This document shows, piece after piece, positions 33,583 through 45,868 of a DNA stretch of 64,000 nt. Every line of letters starts with the position of its first letter. Positions within the stretch are counted from its first letter, which is position 1. A program made the position numbers and the translations under genes. Source of the stretch: Taxillus chinensis (lineage: Eukaryota; Streptophyta; Magnoliopsida; Santalales; Loranthaceae). Below the pieces are notes generated by a model. That model was given only the letters and a program-made list of their open reading frames with translations. It was not told the DNA's origin and did not search any database. Where the stretch lies: NCBI GenBank assembly GCA_023512835.1, contig CM042090.1, positions 52,563,365 to 52,627,364 of the forward strand, given 5' to 3'.

Positions 33583-35357
33583 TAACCCATATAGTGTCGT
33601 GTCCCCTGGAACGAGGAAGTCCAGTGACAAAATCCATGGTCACGTGGTCCCATTTCCACTCTGGCACTGGTAATGACTGCAACTCACCAGCTGATCTCAG
33701 GTGCTCTGCCTTGACCTGCTGACAGGTCAAACACCTCCTCACAAAATCAGCAATGGCCTTCTTCAGGCCTGGCCACCAAGACTGCCTCCTCACGGCATGG
33801 TACATCTTGGTCACACCAGGATGTACAGCTAACCTCGACTAGTGAAATTCCTGAAGAACCTCCTCCTAAAGAGAAGTGGGAACTATCAATCTACCCCTAT
33901 ACCGCAGCACATGCTCTCTATCCTCAGTCCAATCAGAAGGTGCCTGCCCAGTCTGAATCCTGTCGCGGATGACCTCACAATCAACGTCCCCCAACTGATC
34001 CTCTATGATCCTGTGCTGCATCTCTGGGACTACTACAACAACACTGAGGGTCCCTCGCCCCTCGCTGGTCACCATCTGCAACCTCATCGCTGCCAACTGA
34101 CCCATCATCTCCCATTCCTTAATGGCACAATGGGCGACCACGGCCCTGCTCTTCCTACTCAGAGCATCTGCCACCACATTACCCTTCCTAGGGGTGTACA
34201 TCATATCAAACTGAAACTGCTGCAGATACTCCACCCACCGTCTCTGCCTAAGGTTCAGGTCTCGCTGAGAGAATATACTGCAAGCTCTTGTGGTCCGTAT
34301 ACACCACAAACTTCTTCCCAAGGAGATAATGCTGCCAGCTCTTAAGTGCAAAGATCACTGCAGCCAACTCCAAATCATGCGTGGGATAGTTCTGCTCATG
34401 TGGTCTCAACTGCCTAGACCCATAAGCAATCACCTGCCGAGTCTGCATCAGCACACAACCAAGTCCCACCCTGGAAGCATCACAATACACCTCGAAAGGC
34501 ACACCTTCCTATGGAAGAATCAAGATAGGTGCTGAGGTCAATCGTGCCTTCATCTCCATGAAAGCACTCTCACACGCATCAGACCAAACAAAAGGAACTC
34601 CCTTCCTGGTCAGGTTCCTCATAGGAGCTGCCGACCTGGAAAAATCCTCCACGAACCTCCGATAGTAGCCTGCCAAACCGAGGAAGCTATGAATCTCAAA
34701 CACATTCATGGGCCTCTTCCACGACATGACTGCCTCAATCTTCTCAGGATCCACTGTGATACCCTCCGAAGATACCACATGCCCCAAGAAGTGCACCTAT
34801 TGCAACCAGAAGTCACATTTCGTGAACTTCGCGTACAACCGATGCTCTCGCAAGGTCTGCAACACAACCTGTAAATGCTCCTCATGCTCCCTCTTGGTCG
34901 CTGAATAGACCAAAATATCATCGATGAACACCACAACGAACATATCTAAATATGGAGCAAACACCTGGTTCATCAATCCCATAAACACTGCTAGAGCATT
35001 CGTGAGCCCAAACAGCATCACAAGCCACTCATAATGCCCGTAACGACAACTGAACGTGGTCTTAGGGATATCTGCCTCCCTAACCCTCAACTGATGGTAT
35101 CCAGATCTCAAGTCTATCTTGGAAAACCATCTCGCACCACGAAACTGATCGAACAGGTCATCAATCCTCGGCAATGGATACCTGTTTTTCACAGTCACCT
35201 GGTTTAGCTTCCGGTAGTCTATACATAGCCAAAGTGAACCATCCGCCTTCTTGGCGAATAACACCGGAGCGCCCCACGGTGAGCTACTCCGCCTGATAAA
35301 GCCCCGCGCCAATAGGTCATCTATCTGTCTCTTGAGCTCTCTAAGCTCCGTCGGTGC
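33583..35357 (-). pseudogene. pol: pol of Gypsy element D: RT, RNase H and start of integrase
   Basis: Read from right to left: RT from [18 protein letters not shown] with the active site FIDDILVYS (about 34905-34930), RNase H ([25 protein letters not shown]), then integrase from the HHCC region (YHAVRRQSWWPGLKK, CLTCQQVKAEHL) to FVTGLPRSRGHDTIW, where B is inserted. Lesions: TAG at 34509-34511 after ILILP, a frameshift in RNase H at about 34262-34275, a TAG at 33866-33868 after VPTSL, and others. The three named lesions also occur in E. Confidence 0.9.
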
Positions 35358-35998
35358 TAGGGGTGTGCATCTTACCCGCTCAACCCGCCCAACCCGCTTT
35401 ATCCGCCCGACCCAACCCGAACCTACCCGCTATCCGCGAATAAAAATTATATAAATGAGTGGGTCGGTTGAAATTTTTAATTTTTGGTGGGTTGGGTTGG
35501 TTGGTGGGTGAGAATGCTCAAACCCGCTATTAACCCGACCCGCCGCACTCCATTATAAAATTAAAGTAAACTCTATCATCTATCTATTAAACATTAGTTT
35601 ATTATTGTCTCTCCCATTGCGAGAGGTGAAAGCTATGCGGCGCAATGCCTATAATTGTGAGTTTGTGATGCTATGATCTATAAATCTGACATATTTCATC
35701 ATATGTAATTATAAATACTTAGTAAATAAAATAATATACTTTTGATTATAATTATTTTAGAGTTTATACGTTTAATTTTTTCAGTATATATCGTCTAATT
35801 ATATACCAGTTAATGGCGATTGACACCCGCTCTACCCGCCATACCCGCCGGTTAGTACCCGCCAAAAAATTAATATACCCGCCGATTATTGAGGTTGATG
35901 GGTCGGTTGAAAGGTGGAAGAATTAGTCACCCGCTAAGGAGGGGTCGGTTGATGATTTAGCCTTCCACCCGACTCCACCCGACCCATGCACACCCCTA
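35358..35998 (+). mobile_element. hAT-type MITE, 641 bp
   Basis: The terminal inverted repeats are TAGGGGTGTGCATC at the left and its complement, ending TGCACACCCCTA, at the right. The element is flanked by an exact 8-bp duplication, GTCGGTGC (35350-35357 and 35999-36006), the length typical of hAT transposition. There is no ORF. Subterminal regions are crowded with ACCCG/ACCCGCC and complementary GGGTCGG/GGGTTGG motifs, while the centre is AT-rich. Element E carries the uninterrupted site (about 41408-41420), which proves an insertion. It would depend on a transposase from elsewhere. Strand is arbitrary. Confidence 0.93.
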
Positions 35999-36207
35999 GT
36001 CGGTGCCATCCTGTAGGCCGCTAACCTGATCGGTGTTGTCCCTGGCAACAACTCGATCAAAAACTCTACCTCCCTCACGGGTGGCAAACTGGCCAAGTCC
36101 TCGGGAAACACATCCGGGAACTGATCTACAATGGGTGGCAAAACAGCCTTTCCCTCTCTCCTCCTGTCAACCAACGTCAAGCTGGCTAACTGGTGGGTCA
36201 CATCACC
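35999..36207 (-). pseudogene. pol: pol of Gypsy element D: segment between protease and RT
   Basis: The minus strand encodes [39 protein letters not shown] and [18 protein letters not shown], the conserved approach to the RT of plant Gypsy elements. It is bounded by the insertion of E on the right (duplication TCACC at 36203-36207) and by the MITE on the left. The frame is open within this short piece. Confidence 0.9.
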
Positions 36208-38361
36208 TATCACACCCCCGAATTCCAAGAAAACCTAGAACCAAGAACATGTCTTCCCCTTGCCCACACCCGAAAGGTCAAGGGGTTGGTGACTAACACC
36301 AATAGAGACTACACCGCGGGTTCTGTCTCAAATATGCAACCCTATACAATCATACATCAAGGGTAATCCTGTACTTTCCCATACATCATCATGCATACAA
36401 TAAGTCAAACAGTCATACAGACATCACATCACAAACAGTATACAAATACAACTGTCAACGGACCCATGTCCGGAATACAAACATAATACAATACACAATA
36501 CAGAATACAGTACTGTATCATACATCAGAGTAGTGGGCACGTCCTCCTGGAAGAAAGTCCTCCACTAGTCTCGGGTCACACCTGAAAAAGGTAAACAACA
36601 AGTAGGGGTGAGCGACAAGCTTAGTAGGTGACCCCAACACTCCACATCAAGCAGACATACAAGTCTATACTACATGCTCTGTGTACTCGTGCACTGTGTA
36701 GTGTGCACAATCATCAGGACTCAGCCTGCAAACAAACATCAGGACCTAGCCTGCCCACACAGGACAGCTTGTCCACGATCCTCAACAGGATCCCAGCTCA
36801 GGGCACTCAGCCCTACCACAACGCTATATGCCCGGACACAGTCGCCACACCGGCCTACCATCGGCGCATATGCCTGCCACGGCACAGCGCAATATGCCCG
36901 GCCACAGTCGCCACACAGGCTTGTCATCAGCGCATATGCCTGCCCCGTCAACCACATCACACCATCGGTGCATCACGGTGAGAACCCAAACAAGTCACGG
37001 AGTCCATGCCCCAATACCTCACACCAACATACTAACATGAGTATGGCATGTCATTCTCAACATTTCCTTTAAAACTGTAGCCAGTCTTCACAAGTAAATC
37101 CTCAATCCTTGATTTATGAAGGAGGTACCCATAACAGCTATTTTCTTGAAATTAAAAGTCCTGGCATTGGGTTCCAATATCATAAATAAGATAATCTGAT
37201 TTTTGGGGATTTTTCTGAGATGTCTAACCCCACTTTCCAAAAATTCACCGCTACGAACTTTTGGGTTTTTCCGAGATTTTACACTAAATCCCGATTTTCA
37301 CATTTTGAAAGAGTGGAATTAATTTTTCTAGTATTTTTCTTTGAATCCAAATGGGGGGTATTTCGTTATTTACATTGTAACTTAAGTATTATACTTAGGC
37401 ATAATGGTTTACAAAGCAAATGTCCAGTGTAGTGCAGTTGCACTGCTGCGGAACACTGTTGCGGAGCGAAGATACGGATCACTGCTACTGATCCGGACTA
37501 ACTACTCCGGACTAACTACTCCGGACTACTGCCCCGGACTAACAAAGTGCTGACTCCACAGCTGCTGACTACGAACTTCGACACTGTAGTTCGCCCAGGT
37601 TAATGTTCATCATCGTTTTTGGCCAAATTTTTGACTGGAATCAACCTAGCAACCCCCAGGCACTCACAAACACGCGTTTTACTAAACAGAGTACAAAATT
37701 ACGTACCCAAACTGATATAAATCAGTTCTTAACCACAGATTTTATGCTAAATCATTAGATCTAACCCCAAAATTGGGTTTCCCCCAAAACTTAGGGTTCA
37801 TACTCAAATTCATAAATCATGATAAATTCATGCATATTCCAAGACAGAATCGAGATAGGAGGTTCAAGGACACCTACCTGGAAGATTATTTGCGATCCAC
37901 GAGCTCCAATCGCCCCAAAATCGCCAAGTGAAGCTCTTCACCTTCTCTCTTTCTCTCTCTTGCTCAAACACGCACGCACCAAGCAAAATTAAAGGGATAA
38001 TGCAGTTTCTTAATTATTTATACTGCTGCCAATAATTGGCCTCCCAGCAATAATTGATCTCCCGAACGCAATAATTGACCTCCCAAGGTCACGAACTCCA
38101 AATTGAGCCCAATTACTGTCAAAACGCTCGAAATGACGAGCACAACACTAAACAGATATTATTACAGCCAAAAGACCACCCAAACACAAAGTCAACCAAT
38201 AAACCCCTGAAAAGTCAACAATCGGGTCAAACGGGGCCCCGACTCGAAATCGGGTCCAAGTACAGTCAAAATGCTCACATCGACGACTACACTACCATCT
38301 AGATAGTTGCATTCCCATAGAATGGCTATCTCTCAAAACTACCCAAATACAAGTCTTTACA
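36208..38361 (-). repeat. 3' LTR of Gypsy element E
   Basis: The LTR is 2154 bp long. On the plus strand it starts TATCACACCCCCG, a CpG-decayed form of TGTCACGCCCCCG in the other LTR, and ends AAGTCTTTACA. It has a short repeat region built on TCCGGACTAACTAC (about 37480-37545) and a CTTTCTCTCT stretch near 37945. It matches the right LTR closely apart from a 140-bp segment (about 36935-37075) missing there. Confidence 0.92.
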
Positions 38362-38645
38362 TCCTCCCCACCTTAGGACTTTTCATCCTCGAAAATAAAA
38401 CACATGCCCAAAAGACATAGCAAAATCCAAGCTCAAGCACCGGACAATAACAAGACACAAAATATGATCATCAACATGATCACCAACAACACAGGTGCAA
38501 TGCAACTCACAACAAGCCAAAAAGGCTCACAAGATGTCAGGATGCCGCCAACAAACAACAAGCCAAACCACATCTCAAACATATGCAAAACAAATGCAGA
38601 AAACATAACTTATACCTCAGGGAAGGTCCTCACATCCTCCCCACC
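38362..38645 (-). other. Untranslated segment between pol and 3' LTR of element E
   Basis: No gene is visible in these 284 bp. On the minus strand, purine-rich sequence (AAGTCCTAAGGTGGGGAGGA) directly precedes the 3' LTR and is the probable polypurine tract. A similar stretch at 38625-38655, next to the end of pol, looks like a second copy of that tract. Confidence 0.55.
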
Positions 38646-40305
38646 TCAGGACTGATCGTCCTCGAATAGCTCAGGATGAAGAACCCGCATCTGGCTCTCT
38701 TTCTCCCAAGTCTGCTCCTCCATGCCTCGGTGTCGCCATAACACCCGAACTAGTGGAATCGTCTTGCCCCGCAAGACCTGGTCCCGCTTGTCCAAAATCT
38801 GTGCCGGCATCTCAACAACGGCACCATCATCAGCCAAGTCTATCTCGCGATAGTCCAACACATGAGAAGGATCAGGGTGATACTGCCTCAACTGAGACAC
38901 ATGAAACACATCATGTGCTCGCGCCAACTCTGGTGGCAAAGCTAATCGGTAAGCCACTGCGCCCACGGTGGCAACAATCTCAAACGGCCCCACAAAATGA
39001 GGGGAAAGTTTGGATCCACGTCCAAAGCTTCGATGCCCTCGACGCGGTGAAACCCGCAAAAATACACGGTCACCCACCTCAAACTGCAAGGGTCAACGCC
39101 TCTGATCCGCGTAGGACTTCTGCCTACTCTGTGCTGTCAGCATACGCTGTCTAATCAATTGTACTATCTCTGTGGTTTCTCGAACCATATCGGGACCGAG
39201 AACTGCTGTCCCTCCAGTCTGTGCCCAACACAAGGGTGATCTACAAGGCCGCCCATACAGCGCCTCATACGGAGCCATCCCAATTGTGGCCTGATAACTG
39301 TTATTGTAAGAGAACTCCACCAAAGGAAGGTGAGTCTCCCAACAACCTCCAAAATCTAGGACACAGGCACGTAACATATCCTCGAGCGTCTGAATCGTCC
39401 GCTCCGACTGACCATCCGTCTGCGGATAAAAGGTTGTACTGAGGTTCACCCTAGTACCCAAAGCTCGCTGCAGCTGTCTCCAAAACTAAGAGGTGAACCT
39501 CGCATCCCGGTCAGATACAATAGACAATGGGACTCCATGCAACCGCACAATAACATCAAGGTACCTCTGTCCCAAAGTCCTCACTGGGTCTGTCTCCCGA
39601 ATCGCAATAAAATGCGCCGATTTGGTTAATCGGTCCACAATAACCCATATAGTGTCGTGTCCCCTGGAACGAGGAAGTCCAGTGACAAAATCCATGGTCA
39701 CGTGGTCCAATTTCCACTCTGGCACTGGCATTGACTGCAACTCACCAGCTGATCTCAGGTGCTCTGCCTTGACCTGCTGACAGGTCAAACACTTCCTCAC
39801 AAAATCCGCAACGGCCTTCTTCAGGCCTGGCCACCAATACTGCCTCCTCACGGCATGGTACATCTTGGTCCCACCAGGATGTACAGCTAACCTCGACTGG
39901 TGAAATTCCCGAAGAACCTCCTCCTAAAGAGAAGTGGGAACTATCAGGCGACCCCTATACCTCAATATATGCTCAGCATCCTCAGTCCAATTAGAAGATG
40001 TCTGCCCAATCTGAATCCTGTCTCTGATTACCTCACAATCAATGTCCCCCAGCTTATCCTCTATGATCCTGTGCTGTATCTCTGGGACTACTACAACAAC
40101 ACTGAGGGTCCCTCGCCCCTCGCTGGTCACCATCTGCAACCTCATCGCTGCCAACTGACCCATCATCTCCCATTCCTTAATGCAACAATGGGCGACCACG
40201 GCCTTGCTCTTCCTACTCAGAGCATCTGCCACCACATTACCCTTCCCAGGGGTGTACATCATATCAAACTGAAACTACTGCAGGTACTCCACCCACCGTC
40301 TCTGC
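38646..40305 (-). pseudogene. pol: pol of Gypsy element E: RNase H end, integrase and chromodomain-like tail
   Basis: In minus-strand order: the end of RNase H (FDMMYTPGKGNVVADALSRK), the integrase HHCC region (YHAVRRQYWWPGLKK, CLTCQQVKAEHL), the catalytic core (MDFVTGLP, SDRDARFTS, TDGQSERTIQTLE) and the C-terminal region (FEVGDRVFLRVSPRRG, LSPHFVGPFEIV). The tail ILDKRDQVLRGKTI ... VLWRHRGMEEQTWE resembles the chromodomain of Tekay-type chromoviruses, which directs integration to heterochromatin. Stops occur at 39924-39926, 39486-39488 and 39090-39092. Confidence 0.9.
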
Positions 40306-42201
40306 CTAAGGTTCAGGTCTCGCTGAGAGAATATACTGCAAGCTCTTGTGGTCCGTATACACCACAAACTTCTCCCCAAGGAGATAATGTTGCCAGCTCT
40401 TAAGTGCAAAGATCACTGCAGCCAACTCCAAATCATGCGTGGGATAGTTCTGCTCATGTGGTCTCAACTGCCTAGACCCATAAGCAATCACCTGCCGAGT
40501 CTGCATCAGCACACAACCAAGTCCCACCCTGGAAGCATCACAATACACCTCGAAAGGCACACCCTCCTATGGAAGAATCAAGATAGGTGCTGAGGTCAAT
40601 CGTGCCTTCATCTCCATGAAAGCACTCTCACAAGCATCAGACCAAACGAAAGGAACTCCCTTCCTGGTCAGGTTCGTCATAGGAGTTGCCAACCTGGAAA
40701 AATCCTCCACGAACCTCCGATAGTAGCCTGCCAAACCAACGAAGCTACGAATCTCAAACACATTCGTGGGCGTCTTCCATGACATGACTGCCTCAATCTT
40801 CTCAGGATCCACTGTGATACCCTCCGAAGATACCACATTGCCCAAGAAGTGCACCTGTTGCAACCAGAAGTCACATTTTGTGAACTTCGCGTACAACCGA
40901 TGCTCTCGCAAGGTCTGCAACACAACCTGCAAATGCTCCTCATGCTCCCTCTTGGTCGCTGAATAAACCAAAATATCATCGATGAACACCACAACGAACA
41001 TATCTAAATATGGAGCAAACACCTGGTTCATCAATCCCATAAACACTGCTAGAGCATTCGTGAGCCCAAACGGCATCACAAGCCACTCATAATGCCCGTA
41101 ACGACAACTGAACGCGGTCTTAGGGATATCTGCCTCCCTAACCCTCAACTGATGGTATCCAGATCTCAAGTCTATCTTGGAAAACTATCTCGCACCACGA
41201 AACTGATCGAACAGGTCATCAATCCTCGGCAATGGATACCTGTTTTTCACAGTCACCTAGTTTAGCTTCTGGTAGTCTATAGACAGCCAAAGTGAACCAT
41301 CCGCCTTCTTGGCGAATAACACTGGAGCGCCCCACGGTGAGCTACTCCGCCTGATAAAGCCTCGCGCCAATAGGTCATCTATCTGTCTCTTGAGCTCCCT
41401 AAGCTCTGTCGGTGCCATCCTGTAGGCCGCTAACCTGATCGGTGTTGTCCCTGGCAATAACTCGATCGAAAACTCTACCTCCCTCATGGGTGGCAAACTG
41501 ACCAAGTCCTCGGGAAACACATCCGAGAACTGATCTACAATGGGTGGCAAAACAGCTTTCCCCTCTCTCCTCCTGTCAACCAATGTCAAGCTGGCTAACT
41601 GGTGGGTCACATCACCCCACCCATGCCTCAAAGGTCCCAACCTGCATGCCTCCTCAGTCCACTCACCCACAAAGACACCCCGTGTGCCCTCTGGCGTGAG
41701 GAACATCATGCGCCGTCGGAAACAATCAATCTTGGCCTCCACGGAGACCAACCAGTCCATACCCAGGATAACATTAAAATCATCTAACTCCATGATATAC
41801 AAATCACACAACAGGTTAACACCCCCAAGTGTTACCTGACAAGCGCGACAGATACTCTCAAGTATCACAAGTCCACCCAAAGGTGAAGCAACCACCAGAG
41901 ACTGACTAACTGTCTCCTGGTCCAACTCTAACCCAACCACCGTAGCATATGAAATAAAAGAATGGGTAGCACCAGTATCAATCAAAACTGAACAGATAGT
42001 ATGAGAAATGATAATGGTACCTCTCACCACTAAAGGTCCTACTCCTGCCTCGTCCACTGGTGGAACCTCTGCCTCTCTGGTGGTAAGGGCAAACGTCCTC
42101 CCTCATGGCCCACTACCACTAGCCTGGCCCATTGGGGCCTTGCCCCGCTGATCAACATGACCCTGTGCCTCCCGCTGAGGCTGCTGCACCGCAGGTCGCG
42201 C
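40306..42201 (-). pseudogene. pol: pol of Gypsy element E: protease, RT and RNase H
   Basis: The protease motif is SVLIDTGATHSFIS (about 41960-42000), followed by the retropepsin-like continuation ILGMDWLVSVEAKIDCF. The RT starts near [18 protein letters not shown] and has FIDDILVYS (about 40965-40990). RNase H includes [15 protein letters not shown] and [10 protein letters not shown]. Lesions include a TAG at 40567-40569 after ILILP, a stop near 41257-41259 in the RT, another near 41187 and a frameshift near 40320-40333. Family members usually encode Gag-Pol as one ORF. Confidence 0.9.
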
Positions 42202-43397
42202 CTACGTGCTCTGTGCCGGCGGCACTGACCTCTGAGACGGAGCCCCACTCCTCTGTCCCTGATCTCTCGGACGAGGGCTTACACTGCGGGTTGAGCTAAA
42301 GGAAACACATTCCCTAGCTCCATGCCCCACTTTCCCGCATCGGAAATAGGTCATCTTTTTCCTTGGGCAGTCTCTCGATACATGCCCAGTCAAACCACAA
42401 CTCCAACAAGTACCTAGCCTCCTGCTGGCTGAACTCTCACGGGGTCCCACTGTCCGGCTAGAAACCCTCTGCACCTACCTCCTCTCAGGCTGAGCGGCAC
42501 TGCTCTCCCCACTCTGTCTCTTCTTGCCCGAACCTGCCGAATCGCACGGCCTCTGGGTTCTCGCCTGATCCTGACCTCGCTCAATAACGAGCGCCTTGTC
42601 GACCGCCTCCCGCTAGCTGGTCAACTGCATCGGTTCCAGCTGTCTTTTCAGAGATGGCCTCAAGCCCAGAATAAAATCCTGCGTCTTACGAGCTTCCTTT
42701 TCCCAAGCCTCAAGAGAAAACGCCCTAAATCTGTGAAGGCTTGCATATACTCACCCACCGTCTGGCCACCCTGCTGAAGCTCATAATACTCTCTCCGTCG
42801 GGCATACTGTATCGAGCTGGGAAAATACTCCCCAAAGAAGCGCTCAACAAACTCTCTCCAACTCATCTGACTGTCATGGACAGCTCTAGTGGATTCCCAC
42901 CACCTGCGTGGGATACCCAACAGATAGTGCGTCGCCACGCGCACTCTCTTCTCATCTGCCACCCCGATCATATCAAAGATATCCTCTGTCCACCTAATCC
43001 AGTCCTCGGCTACCTCTGGCCGTGAACCATCCTCAAAAGTCCTGGGTGCGTGTTTCAAAAATTGCACAGCCCAGTCCACTCCTCGTCGTGCTGGCTCTAT
43101 CACGACCTCCTGCTGGTGCACATCCTGCACCACCCTCGCCTCCTGCTGCTGAGGTTGTGGTGGCTGCTGAGGCTGCTGTTGCCACTTCAGCTCATCCACC
43201 TCTCTAGTCATATCCCTCATCAAGCCTTGCATACCCTGCAACTGAATTAACACCTGAGCCAAATCAGGTCGCACAACGGGAGCTGACGATCTCTGCTGCG
43301 GGCTCTGCTGCCCCTGGTGCCCCGACTCTATCGTGGGCTCCTCTGCCGGACCCTGGCCTCGGACAACCCTCCTCGGTGGTGCCATCACACTAGCCAT
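42202..43397 (-). pseudogene. gag: gag of Gypsy element E, broken
   Basis: The likely start is MASVMAPPRRVVRGQG at 43397, with a second ATG four codons on; in-frame codons upstream belong to the leader. The capsid region (RTFEDGSRPEVAEDWIRW, YLLGIPRRWWESTR, EYFPSSIQYARRREYYEL, GGQTVGEYMQAF) is typical of Gypsy Gag. It is followed after frame breaks (about 42660 and 42475) by a double zinc-knuckle region: CWSCGLTGHVSRDC is intact, but the second knuckle reads YFRCGKVGHGAREC, having lost its first Cys; D keeps that Cys. Confidence 0.88.
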
Positions 43398-43856
43398 AAC
43401 AACAAACAACAAACGATCAATACTAGCACTGCAAGCACAAACAGCCATCAAAGGCACATTCGACTCGTAGGTTCTCACCACACGACCCGTAGGTCCATAC
43501 CATGCATATAGCATCGTCTCCCCCATCAGGGTACACCACATGACCCGTAGGTCCACAACCATGCATATAGCATCGTGTCACCCCATAGGGTACACCACAT
43601 CCAGTCCTGGCTCTCACGGCCATGTGCCATCTTGGCACCAAATGCAATCATATCACAAACAAAGACAATCTAGTGTCCTATATGCACACAATCATACCAC
43701 TAGAAATGCACTCCATGTATGCTCCTAGGATGATCTAACTGACACCAAAATAACCTAGAACACATGTAAGGACTGCATTGATCAGGTGCCCTCCCTATAG
43801 TTTTCCAAGTCACATGGAATCAATTAACCACCCCTCACTAACCTAGGTCCGCTAGA
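43398..43856 (-). other. Leader of Gypsy element E between primer site and gag
   Basis: No gene is supported here. Two near-repeats occur at about 43485-43540 and 43540-43600, each containing ACCCGTAGGTCCA, CCATGCATATAGCATCGT and GGGTACACCACA on the plus strand. D has the same pair at 49630-49750, so the duplication is a family feature of the leader. Confidence 0.6.
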
Positions 43857-43872
43857 CCATGCTCTGATTCCA
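43857..43872 (-). other. Primer binding site of element E
   Basis: The minus strand reads TGGAATCAGAGCATGG three bases after the 5' LTR, the initiator-Met-tRNA type site with one change (TGGTATCAGAGCATGG). Confidence 0.8.
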
Positions 43873-45211
43873 ACTTGTCACGCCCCCGAATTCCAAGAAA
43901 ACCCAGAACCAGGAACATAACTTCTCCTTGCCCGCACCTGAAAGGTCAAGGGGTTGGTGACTAGCACCAATAGAGACTACACCGCGGGTGCTGTCTCAAA
44001 TATGCAACCCTATACAGTCATACATCAAGGGTAATCTTGTACTTTTCTATACATCATCATGCATACAATAAGTCAAACAGTCATACAGACATCACATCAC
44101 AAATAGTATGCAAATACAACTGTCCACGGACCCATGTCCGGAATACAAACATAATATAATACACAATACAGAATACAGTACTGTATCATACATCAGAGTA
44201 ATGGGCACGTCCTCCTGGAAGAAAGTCCTCCACTAGTCTCGGGTCACACCTGAAAAAGGTAAACAACAAGTAGGGGTGACCGACAAGCTTAATAGGTGAC
44301 CCCAACACTCCACATCATGCAGATATACAAGTCTATACTACATGCTCTGTGTACTTGTGCACTGTGTAGTGTGCACAATCATCAGGACTCAGCCTACAAA
44401 CAAACATCAGGACCTAGCCTGCCCACACAGGACAGCTTGTCCACGATCCTCAACAGGATCCCAGCTCAGGGCACTCAGCCCTACCCCAGCGCTATATGCT
44501 CGGACACAGTCGCCACACCGGCCTACCATCGGCGCATATGCCTGCCACGGCACAGCGCAATATGCCCGGCCACAGTCGCCACACAGGCCTGCCATCGGCG
44601 ATTAAATCCTGTAGCCAGTCTTCACAACTAAATCCTCAATCCTTGATTGTAATGACCCGTGTGTAACCCGTGTGTAAGGAGTTAACCACAAACACCTTGG
44701 ATGTTGGTACACAAGTTTAAGGTAAGAGATGAGCCCAAGAGGGGACTTTTGAGAGGTGCATGTGTCAAACGATAGCGTACATTTATGCCCTAGGAAGATG
44801 CTATGCGTTTACCAAGCGGTTTTAAGTCGTTTTGGCTGATCTTGGAGCTCACTTTTGACCTAGTAGATGGCCTCAAACAATTGGCGTGCAAGAACAAAAG
44901 TTTCTTAGAATGAGGTCCTCTATCTACCACAGAAATTTCAGAGCATTTGGAGCTGCACGTGAATTCACCCATTTCACGTGCAAGCATATTTTTGCTTCTC
45001 AGGCCTCTACAAGATGCAAGGAGACTTGGGGTAAAGTTTGGGTGCATTTGGAGCTGCACGCCAATTGGGGAATTGGCGTGCAAATTGGCGTGCAGGCATA
45101 TTTTTGCATGGTTCCCTTGGTTTTGCCATTCTAAGGAACTTTCTCCAAAGGACCATGTTGAAATTCGAGTATTTTGGCCTATATGGGTGCGGAAAGGTGG
45201 TAACTTGTGTG

Positions 45212-45289
45212 ATCAAAACTACGTCGTTTTGATCCTGGGATTCACTTAATCAAAACTACGTCGTTTTGATGTTGTGTTGTCTATATAAG
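45212..45289 (+). promoter_or_regulatory. Core promoter of LTR F: two ACGT palindromes and a TATA box
   Basis: A 22-bp inverted-repeat motif (ATCAAAAC, then TACGTC, then GTTTTGAT) occurs at 45212-45233 and again at 45249-45270, spaced 37 bp start to start, and TATATAAG follows at 45282-45289. ACGT cores are typical bZIP binding sites. The same layout is in G at 52336-52413. Regulatory function is inferred. Confidence 0.55.
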
Positions 45290-45868
45290 GAGGAGGAGTC
45301 CCTCTGTTTTAGGTTTAGGGTTTGTTGCTTCACCACCGTCGCAGGAGAGAGAGAGAGGGAAGGAGAGCTCCTGGTTGCTTGCCGGGCGTCTTGCGTGGGT
45401 GGTCGGTGCTTCGTGGGTGGACGGCGTTCGGCTTGGGATCGGACCGTTCTTTGTGTTGTTGCGTTTTCCTTGAGGTAGGGATTCTGTTCTTCCTAAGTCC
45501 TCCTCTGTCCTAGGGTCCTAGGGCGGAATATGAGATATCTCGTTATATTATTTATATGTAAATTCATATAGGTGTGACCTCCTATATGAATGTTGGCCTT
45601 CAAGTGGCATGTTGGTGTGATTCTGTGGATTACATGTTATGTGCTCGATGAAATGCCTGTGTGAATATAGCTGTATGTATATGCCCATGACGTGTTGGAT
45701 AATATGCCTGTGTGGCTGGACTTGTGAGTTAGTGTATGTATGTATGCTGGGTGTGTGTTCTGTTGCCTGAATGACTGGGTTTGTGCACTTGTGAGCGGGT
45801 GCACACCAAGTGTTTGGTTTTATGTTTGTGTGACTGTGGTGTAAGTTGTGTGCCTGACTGTGGTAACT

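Noticed and set aside
36628..37072. Open frames in the Gypsy E LTR, with copies at 44296-44631
   Set aside because: They lie within LTR sequence, have no family motif, and differ between the two LTRs in ways that ignore codons.
45301..45513. A Cys/Arg-rich small ORF after the TATA box of solo LTR F
   Set aside because: It is in LTR leader sequence, is not conserved in frame in G (52390-52626), and has no recognisable motif.
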